Shown here: piece by piece, positions 57,348 through 64,000 of the stretch | How the letters are laid out: every line of letters begins with the position of its first letter | How positions within the stretch are numbered: position 1 is the stretch's first letter | Source of the DNA: Pigmentiphaga sp. NML080357 | GTDB taxonomy: Bacteria; Pseudomonadota; Gammaproteobacteria; Burkholderiales; Burkholderiaceae_B | Assembly (NCBI RefSeq): GCF_002188465.1 | Contig: NZ_NINW01000049.1 | Span: 434,001-498,000 of the forward strand | DNA: 64,000 nucleotides | Direction: 5' to 3' | Translations under genes and position numbers: made by a program | The notes under the pieces: model-generated | What the model was told of the DNA's origin: nothing | Database searches by the model: none | Seen by the model: the letters and a program-made list of their open reading frames with translations, nothing else

Positions 57348-59315
57348 TCAGGGAATGGCGGTGGTCTCCACCGCCTGCGGTACGACCGTTCCCAGCCTGG
57401 CCTTGAGCGATTGCGGCTGGCCCGTGAACAAGGCCGCGTAGTACGTGGCATTGGACAGGACCTTCTTGACGTAGTCGCGGGTCTCGGTGAAGGGAATGGT
57501 CTCGGCGAAGATCGCGCCTTCCACCGGGCCTGGCAGCGTCGAGCGCCAGGCGTGCGGCCGGCGCGGGCCGGCATTGTAGCCGGCCGAAGCCAGCAGCGGC
57601 GAACCGCCCAGGTCGTCCAGGACGATGCGCAGATAGCTCGTACCGAGCGTGAGGTTGGTGTCCATGTCGTTGACGCGGTGCTGCGCGTAGTCGGACATGC
57701 CTATGCGGCGCGCCACCCATTTGGCGGTTGCCGGCATCAGCTGCATCAGCCCCGACGCGCCGACGCTGGAACGGGCATCCATGACGAACCGGGACTCCTG
57801 GCGGATGAGGCCGTAGACCCAGGTCGCGTCCACGCCGATCTCGCGCGCCTTGTCCACCAGCTGGTCGCGGAAAGGGGTGAGGAACCGCAGGTTGAAGTCG
57901 TGCTGGTCGCGCGTGCGCTCGGCCGTGTTGACCGCGCGATCGTAGAGGTTCTCGCGGTGCGCGAGCTGGGCGGCCGCCAGCAACTGCCTGTCGTCCATGC
58001 CTCGCAGCGCATAGTTCCACTCGCGGACCGCCTCGGTGCGCCAGCCCAGTCGGAACAGCGCGATGGCGCGCTGCAGGCCCGGGTTGTACTGCGCCCTGGC
58101 CAGTTCGTCGGGCGTGATGGGCGCGCCCGACGTGGGAATGGTCGTGGCGATGCCGAGCTCTTCGGCGGCCAGCTGGCCATAGAAATTGAACTGGCCGGCG
58201 ATGCTGCGGAATCCCGCCTGCCCTTCCTGTATCGCGCCGAGCGCGACCAGTCCGCGCGAGTGCCAATAGATCCAGGTGGGGTCCTCGCGCATGGAGGACG
58301 GCATTTGTTCGATATAGCGGTTCAGCGTCCGCCAGTCGACCGGCTGCTGGCGCAGCACCATGCGCGCGCGCCAGGCCTGGTTGTATTCCGTGAGCTTGCC
58401 GCCTTCGCCCGCGCGATACCAGGCCACCGCGATCGGGTCGAGCTTGAACGAGGCCTGCAGGGCGAGCTGGTTGCGCACCCAGTTGGCGTCGTCGGCCGGC
58501 AACTGCCGCGCCCAGCTGCGCTCGAAATAGTCGTAGCCCACCTGCATGTCGTTGCGCGCGAGGCGGCTGAGGGCCACCACCACGAGCTCGCGGCTGGCGC
58601 GGTCGCGCGGGAGCGCGTTCTGCCGCACGAGCCACGCCATGGGCTGGTCCATCACGGCGTTGAGCGTCTTCAATTGCCCGGCTTCGAACACATAGCGGGC
58701 CATGCGCCTGGCGTTGGCCAGCGAATTGGTTTCCAGCAGGTTGCGCATCTGCGCGGAGAAATCTTCCCACTGCATGACGCCGTCGGCCTGCAGCCGGTCG
58801 TACAGCGTCCAGCAGCTGTCGCCCGGTTCGAACTTGCCCATGGCCTGCAGGGCCGTCACCCGTTCGCCGCGGGCATGCATGGCCAGCAGCACCGCACAGT
58901 CGATTTGCGGGGTATTGACCGACGTGTCGGCCAGCGACCGCACGGTGGCGTAGTCGGCCTGCTTGGCCGCAGCCAGCAGCCATTCGCCGCGCAGCCGCTC
59001 GGCAAGATAAGTGCCGCGGTGCGTGCTGACGAACTCGTTGAGCTCGGTTTCCGGCAGCGGCTTGCGCGGATCGTTCAATTGCTGGCGCAGCCACCAGTAC
59101 TGCGGATAGGCCGCCAGCACATGGCCTTGGACGCGCGGAACCAGCGAACGGAGGATGTCCCAGTTACCGGTCTGCACCGCCGTGCGTGCCGCCAGCAGCG
59201 CGTCGTCCGACGAGGATGCGGAGACCTGCGCGCAGGCGCTGCCCATGGCGGCGCTTGCCAGGACGGCGGCAAGTGCTGTAATGCGGATTCTGTTCAGGAA
59301 AGCGGTATAGGCCAT
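57348..59315 (-). CDS. Soluble lytic murein transglycosylase (Slt70-type)
   Basis: A 655-residue periplasmic enzyme that cleaves peptidoglycan with 1,6-anhydro ring formation. A signal peptide ends near residue 29 (GSACAQ). Residues 35-470 are the alpha-helical superhelix (U and L domains). The catalytic C-domain has WVYGLIRQESRFVMDARSSVG near residue 490, with the catalytic Glu in the ES pair, and ASGLMQLMPATAKWVARRIG after it. The start ATG at 59315 overlaps the ATG of the divergent cyclo-ligase gene (CATG), so both genes use promoters within the other's coding sequence, if both starts are right. Confidence 0.93.
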   Translation of the reverse strand: MAYTAFLNRIRITALAAVLASAAMGSACAQVSASSSDDALLAARTAVQTGNWDILRSLVPRVQGHVLAAYPQYWWLRQQLNDPRKPLPETELNEFVSTHRGTYLAERLRGEWLLAAAKQADYATVRSLADTSVNTPQIDCAVLLAMHARGERVTALQAMGKFEPGDSCWTLYDRLQADGVMQWEDFSAQMRNLLETNSLANARRMARYVFEAGQLKTLNAVMDQPMAWLVRQNALPRDRASRELVVVALSRLARNDMQVGYDYFERSWARQLPADDANWVRNQLALQASFKLDPIAVAWYRAGEGGKLTEYNQAWRARMVLRQQPVDWRTLNRYIEQMPSSMREDPTWIYWHSRGLVALGAIQEGQAGFRSIAGQFNFYGQLAAEELGIATTIPTSGAPITPDELARAQYNPGLQRAIALFRLGWRTEAVREWNYALRGMDDRQLLAAAQLAHRENLYDRAVNTAERTRDQHDFNLRFLTPFRDQLVDKAREIGVDATWVYGLIRQESRFVMDARSSVGASGLMQLMPATAKWVARRIGMSDYAQHRVNDMDTNLTLGTSYLRIVLDDLGGSPLLASAGYNAGPRRPHAWRSTLPGPVEGAIFAETIPFTETRDYVKKVLSNATYYAALFTGQPQSLKARLGTVVPQAVETTAIP

Positions 59316-60018
59316 GGCAGCAAGAATAGCATCGGGAAAACCCAGGGAAGACCGCGCGTCCGGCCGAGCCGGCGCTACGCCGCGAAAAGAGGCGGATCCG
59401 GCCGGCGCACCCACCGCGGCCGCCCTGCGCCCGCGCCTGCGCGCCTTGCGCGCGGCCATGCCGGCCGCCGAGCGCGCCGAGGCCGACGCCCGCATCGCCG
59501 GTTTCCTGCAGGGCAGGATACACGACTACCTCGCCAGCGGCCGCTGGGGCGGCAGGCGCGTCGTGCTGTCCGCCTTCTGGCCCATCGGCGACGAGCCGGA
59601 CCTGCGTCCGGCGCTCCATGCCTGGGCGCAGGACGACCGGCTCGAATTGGCCCTGCCCGTCGTCCTGACCCCCGCGGCGCCCCTCGAGTTCCGTGCCTGG
59701 ACCCCCGGCACCGCCATGGCCCCGGGCGCCTACCGGATTCCCGAACCCCAAGGCACGCCCGCGCGCGTGCCGGACATCGTCCTGGTCCCCACGCTCGGAT
59801 ACACCGTCGACGGCGATCGCATCGGCTATGGAGGCGGCTATTACGACCGCACCCTGGCCGCCCTGCGCCAAGGCGGCCGCGAGACCCTGGCCCTGGGCAT
59901 CGCCTATGCCTGCGGCCGCCTGGCCCCGGACGTGCACGTGCCCGAACCGCACGACATGCGGCTGGACGAGATCATCAGTGAGGAAGGATGGATGGCCGGC
60001 CCCCACGCTGCGCGATAA
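59314..60018 (+). CDS. 5-formyltetrahydrofolate cyclo-ligase
   Basis: A 234-residue enzyme that converts 5-formyl-THF to 5,10-methenyl-THF with ATP. The core starts near residue 38 (LRPRLRALRAAMPAAERAEAD); the ATP/folate loop is VPTLGYTVDGDRIGYGGGYYDRTL near 150-173. The first 37 residues (MAARIASGKPREDRASG...) are basic and not family-like, and no ATG start lies between, so the extension may be untranslated or a non-ATG start may be used. It shares a CATG start overlap with the lytic transglycosylase. The next gene, metF, is also in folate metabolism but on the other strand. Confidence 0.9.
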   Translation: MAARIASGKPREDRASGRAGATPRKEADPAGAPTAAALRPRLRALRAAMPAAERAEADARIAGFLQGRIHDYLASGRWGGRRVVLSAFWPIGDEPDLRPALHAWAQDDRLELALPVVLTPAAPLEFRAWTPGTAMAPGAYRIPEPQGTPARVPDIVLVPTLGYTVDGDRIGYGGGYYDRTLAALRQGGRETLALGIAYACGRLAPDVHVPEPHDMRLDEIISEEGWMAGPHAAR

Positions 60019-60049
60019 GGGGCCGCACGAACCGCCTGAAGAACGAGCG

Positions 60050-60916
60050 TTACCGCTCCAGCTCTTTCCAGATGGCCTGGACAGAGTCCGCCTGGTTCAT
60101 CGTATAGAAATGCAATCCAGGCGCGCCCCCATCCAGCAATGTCTGGCAAAGCTCGGTCACCACGTCGTGCCCGAAGGCCCGGATCGAGGCCTTGTCATCC
60201 CCGTACGACGCCAACCTCAGCCGGATCCAGCGGGGGATCTCCGCCCCGCACATGTCCGAAAAACGCGCCAGCTGCGTGTAGTTCGTGATCGGCATGATGC
60301 CCGGCACGATAGGCGCCAGCACCCCCTTGGCCGTCGCGCGGTCGACGAAATCGAAATACGCGTCCGCATTGAAAAAATACTGCGTAATCGCGCTGTCGGC
60401 GCCGGCCCGCATCTTCTCCACGAAATGATCCAGATCCGCCTCCGGATCATGGGCCTGCGGATGCATTTCGGGATAGGCCGCCACCTCGATATGGAACCAG
60501 TCGCCCGTTTCCTCGCGCACGAACCGCACCAGGTCCCGCGCATACCGGAGCTCGCCCATGTCGCCCATGCCCGAAGGCATGTCGCCCCGCAAGGCAACCA
60601 GCCGCCTGATGCCGGCCTGGCGGTAGGCATAGAGGATGTCGCGCAGGCTATCGGGCGTGGAGCCGATGCAGGACAGGTGGGGCGCGACCTCGTAGCCCAG
60701 CTTCTGCAGCATGGTCACCGCCAGCATCGTGCCGTCGCGGGTGGAACCGCCGGCGCCGAACGTCACGCTGGCGAAATGGGGATGCAGGCCATGCAGCTGC
60801 TTGGCCGTGCGAACCAGCCTTTCCTGCGCCGCGATGTCGCGCGGCGGGAAGAATTCCAGGCTGAAGACCGGCGCGGCGTCGGCCGGCGCCGTGTCGGAAG
60901 GGACGGACGAACTCAC
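60050..60916 (-). CDS. metF: 5,10-methylenetetrahydrofolate reductase
   Basis: A 288-residue FAD enzyme that reduces methylene-THF to methyl-THF for methionine synthesis. The TIM-barrel signatures are FSLEFFPPRD (18-27), FGAGGSTRDGTM near 56, ALRGDMPSGMGD near 107 and the AAYPEMHPQAHDPEADL segment near 144. It is the short bacterial form lacking the regulatory domain. It is transcribed downstream of ahcY and the small membrane protein gene, which is consistent with a methyl-cycle operon: ahcY - holin-like - metF. Confidence 0.96.
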   Translation of the reverse strand: MSSSVPSDTAPADAAPVFSLEFFPPRDIAAQERLVRTAKQLHGLHPHFASVTFGAGGSTRDGTMLAVTMLQKLGYEVAPHLSCIGSTPDSLRDILYAYRQAGIRRLVALRGDMPSGMGDMGELRYARDLVRFVREETGDWFHIEVAAYPEMHPQAHDPEADLDHFVEKMRAGADSAITQYFFNADAYFDFVDRATAKGVLAPIVPGIMPITNYTQLARFSDMCGAEIPRWIRLRLASYGDDKASIRAFGHDVVTELCQTLLDGGAPGLHFYTMNQADSVQAIWKELER

Positions 60917-60943
60917 TTGGGAGCAACCTGTAGGTAGAGCGGA

Positions 60944-61282
60944 TCAGCTCGGCACGATGGCCGACAGCAGACCCGAAATCAGACTGTAGAGCAGCGCCCC
61001 GATGACCGCCCACCAGAAGCCGTTGACCTGGAAGCCCTTGAGGATGGACCCTGCGAACCAGAACAGCAGCGCGTTCAGCACGATCAGGAACAGGCCCAGC
61101 GTGACGATGGTGATCGGCAGCGTGAGCAGCACCAGGACCGGCTTGACCAGCGAGTTCAGGAGGCCCAGCACCAGCGCCGCGATCAGCGCCGAGCCGAAGC
61201 TGGCCACGGTGATGCCGGGCAGCAGATAGGCCACGACCAGAAGCGCTACGGCGTTGAGCAACCAGACGAGTAACAGGGTCAT
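60944..61282 (-). CDS. Four-helix small membrane protein (phage-holin superfamily IV type)
   Basis: A 112-residue membrane protein with four predicted helices: LVWLLNAVALLVVAYLLPG, LIAALVLGLLNSLVKPVLVLL, TIVTLGLFLIVLNALLFWFAG and WAVIGALLYSLISGLLS. It belongs to the holin superfamily IV (YvlD-like) proteins, which occur widely on bacterial chromosomes without phage and have no proven holin role. No phage gene is nearby. It sits between ahcY and metF (72 and 27 bases), an arrangement that I associate with Burkholderiales, so a link to the methyl cycle or membrane is possible. Confidence 0.88.
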   Translation of the reverse strand: MTLLLVWLLNAVALLVVAYLLPGITVASFGSALIAALVLGLLNSLVKPVLVLLTLPITIVTLGLFLIVLNALLFWFAGSILKGFQVNGFWWAVIGALLYSLISGLLSAIVPS

Positions 61283-61354
61283 CGCGAACTCCTTGCCAAG
61301 TGGGGGGGCGGACGCACCGGGGCGGGACCGCCCCGGGAGCGCTGGATGGAACGA

Positions 61355-62773
<1,419 letters not shown>

Positions 62774-62847
62774 GGGGACTCCAAAGTGCTTGCCCTCTGA
62801 CGCCGCGGCGTGAACCGGGAAGGCTCGCCGCGTGGCCTGCAGAGGGC
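62774..62847 (-). promoter_or_regulatory. Large stem-loop just upstream of ahcY, candidate riboswitch expression platform
   Basis: On the minus strand GCCCTCTG (62847-62840) and CAGAGGGC (62799-62792) pair perfectly, with CGCGGCG/CGCCGCG-type arms further inside. The 3' arm ends about 18 bases before the ahcY ATG and close to its GGAG (62779-62782). It lies between aptamer and start codon, where folding could control translation or readthrough. Confidence 0.5.
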
Positions 62848-62904
62848 AGGTTCAGGGGCGAGCGCCGTTGCCGGGACCGGCGCCATGGCTGGCCTGCCGA
62901 TCGG

Positions 62905-62970
62905 AAACCTGAGCCTGGCGGCCAGGCACGGGGTGCCGGTCGTCGCAACGCTCCTCAGGTGCCTGGCATT
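62905..62970 (-). promoter_or_regulatory. SAH riboswitch aptamer upstream of ahcY
   Basis: The minus strand shows the conserved SAH-riboswitch core. CCTGAG (62959-62954) pairs with CTCAGG (62913-62908) as P1. GAGCGTTGCGAC follows the 5' arm, matching the conserved GAGCGCTGCRAC stretch. GCCAGGCTC precedes the 3' arm, the other conserved segment. Nested GCC-rich hairpins between would be P2/P4. The aptamer lies 135 bases before the ahcY start, the usual gene for this riboswitch, which turns the gene on when S-adenosylhomocysteine builds up. Confidence 0.85.
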
Positions 62971-63011
62971 GTAGCCGGTTCCCGCTGGCGACGGACAATG
63001 TGGGGATCGTC

Positions 63012-64000
63012 TTATGTTGCCCCTTGCGGATACCAGTCCAGATCGGCCTTCTCCCTTCTCGGATCGGCTGGCACCTGCAATTCCAGCAGCCGATAAGCGA
63101 TGGCGGACCAGCTGTGCTCGAGCGCATGCTGGCGAATGTCGGTGCCAGACAGCTCCAGCGCGCCCATGCAGGCCGCGCGCAGGTCGTCGTGCAGGACGCC
63201 GGTGCGGCCTTCGCTCACGACCGCCATCGGCGCTTCGCAGCGGTAGGCGGCCACGGGCGTGCCGCAGGCGATCGCTTCCAGCATGACCAGGCCGAAGGTG
63301 TCGGTCTGGCTGGGAAAGACGAAAACGTCGGCGCCGGCGTAGTAGCGCGCCAGTTCGCCATGCGCCTTCATGCCGAGGAACACCGCCTGCGGAAACTTGC
63401 GCCGCAGCCTGGCCTCGTCGGGACCGCCGCCCACCACCACCTTGGTGCCGGGCAGGTCGAGGGACAGGAAGGCGTCGAGGTTTTTTTCCTTGGCCAGGCG
63501 GCCCACGCTCAGGAAGATGGGACCGGGATAGGGCAGGGCGTCGCCGGCCTCGGGGCGGAACCGCTCGGTATCCACCCCGCGCGCCCAGATATGCAGGTTG
63601 CGCAGGCCGCGCGCGGCCAGGGTGTCGCGCACCGTGGGGGTGGGCACGAGGACCCGCTGCGAAGGCCGGTGGAACCAGCGCATGAAGCGCCACGTCCAGG
63701 AGGCCGGTATGCCGAGCCGGGCCCGCAGATAGTCCGGGAACATCGTGTGGAAGGAGGTGGTGTAGCGCCAGCCCCGTTGCCGCGCCAGCCGGCGCGCCGC
63801 CAGGCCCAGCGGTCCCTCGGTGGCGATGTGCAGGGTATCGGGTTCGCGGCCGGCGAGCGTGCGCAGCAGGTGGCGGCGCGGCTCCACGCACAGGCGCACG
63901 TCGGGTTCGGTGGGGGTGGGAATGGTGCGGCTGCCGACCGGGCTGACGACGATGAGCTCGTGGCCCCAGGAGGTCAGCGTTTTCTGCATGTACGTCCAGG
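63012..64000 (-). CDS. GT4-type glycosyltransferase (alpha-mannosyltransferase-like), 5' end outside window
   Basis: At least 329 residues of a GT-B glycosyltransferase; the frame stays open through base 64000. The first in-window Met (63989) is preceded by W-T-Y codons, matching the GVVRTW-type N-terminal loop of the family, so the true start is upstream, about 20-30 residues further. Segments include TTSFHTMFPDYLRAR near 77, LSVGRLAKEKNLDAFL near 158 (UDP/GDP-sugar donor domain) and DVFVFPSQTDTFGLVMLEAIACGTPVAAY near 245, whose Glu binds the donor ribose. The closest named relatives are GDP-mannose-dependent alpha-mannosyltransferases of glycolipid synthesis. Substrate unknown. Confidence 0.9.
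   Translation of the reverse strand, partial: WTYMQKTLTSWGHELIVVSPVGSRTIPTPTEPDVRLCVEPRRHLLRTLAGREPDTLHIATEGPLGLAARRLARQRGWRYTTSFHTMFPDYLRARLGIPASWTWRFMRWFHRPSQRVLVPTPTVRDTLAARGLRNLHIWARGVDTERFRPEAGDALPYPGPIFLSVGRLAKEKNLDAFLSLDLPGTKVVVGGGPDEARLRRKFPQAVFLGMKAHGELARYYAGADVFVFPSQTDTFGLVMLEAIACGTPVAAYRCEAPMAVVSEGRTGVLHDDLRAACMGALELSGTDIRQHALEHSWSAIAYRLLELQVPADPRREKADLDWYPQGAT

Noticed and set aside
60019-60049. 6S RNA gene next to 5-formyl-THF cyclo-ligase
   Set aside because: In many proteobacteria ssrS precedes this gene, but here the upstream start overlaps the lytic transglycosylase and the downstream gap is only 31 bases.
60944-61282. Prophage remnant suggested by a holin-type protein
   Set aside because: No other phage gene is near; this holin superfamily is common on chromosomes, and the flanking ahcY and metF are housekeeping genes.

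Overview
The window is high-GC, tightly packed bacterial chromosome with short gaps, no rRNA or tRNA gene, no CRISPR array and no transposase gene. Gene content points to a betaproteobacterium of the family Alcaligenaceae (Bordetella/Achromobacter type). The main signs are six solute-binding proteins of the Bug (tripartite tricarboxylate receptor) family without their membrane partners, several CaiB/BaiF CoA-transferases and HpcH/HpaI (CitE-like) lyases, and a betaproteobacterial housekeeping core (glmS, glmU, ttcA, folB, cca, metF, ahcY with a SAH riboswitch). No gap between genes exceeds 300 bases; the larger ones are described as regulatory entries.

Region 1 (1-18.8 kb) is catabolic. An IclR regulator cut by the window edge diverges from a MaoC hydratase - CitE lyase - CaiB CoA-transferase - Bug run that looks like an itaconate/mesaconate/citramalate-type C5-dicarboxylate pathway. 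Then come a second Bug protein, a flavin reductase, a two-subunit class I fumarase-like enzyme, a glutathione transferase, and a minus-strand run of ketopantoate-reductase-like protein, Bug, and an aconitase-superfamily pair whose active-site motifs are rewritten. Next are CaiB plus a second glutathione transferase, a lactonase-like amidohydrolase with a carboxymuconolactone-decarboxylase-like protein, an enoyl-CoA hydratase, a LysR regulator and an orphan tetrapyrrole methylase. Five gaps in this region share one promoter motif (consensus near CATAGCAGCYTTGMC; in three of them preceded by GYTATS and ten bases), which suggests a single regulon, perhaps under the LysR at 17 kb.

Region 2 (18.8-23.4 kb) is a phthalate-4,5-dioxygenase-like Rieske oxygenase, a cis-dihydrodiol-dehydrogenase-like oxidoreductase and a Bug protein. 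They are driven from a promoter overlapped by two 12-bp palindromes next to a divergent MarR gene. A 100-bp element with perfect 23-bp inverted ends and two copies of a 60-bp repeat lie at the gene ends. Region 3 (23.5-29.8 kb) holds a photolyase, a MerR regulator with a textbook MerR-type promoter in front of a methyltransferase, a PACE efflux protein, a MarR regulator and a flavin monooxygenase.

Region 4 (29.8-43 kb) mixes core genes (glmS, an Lrp/AsnC regulator, glmU, a glutathione peroxidase, a FIST sensor, phaM, a fumarylacetoacetate hydrolase) with a CoA-ester run: a FadB-like N-terminal half, a fused ADP-forming acyl-CoA synthetase, and an HCCA-isomerase-like protein followed by Bug. 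Region 5 (44-51 kb) is a seven-gene minus-strand series, folM-like - folB - ttcA - ABC ATPase - permease - THI5-like binding protein - LysR, in which the ABC ATPase starts with TTG overlapping the ttcA stop. Region 6 (51-55.2 kb) is a second CitE-CaiB-Bug set with a divergent LysR. Region 7 (55.2-64 kb) is housekeeping: cca, an NDUFA9-like epimerase, a lytic transglycosylase, 5-formyl-THF cyclo-ligase, metF, a small membrane protein, ahcY with its riboswitch, and a glycosyltransferase cut by the window end.
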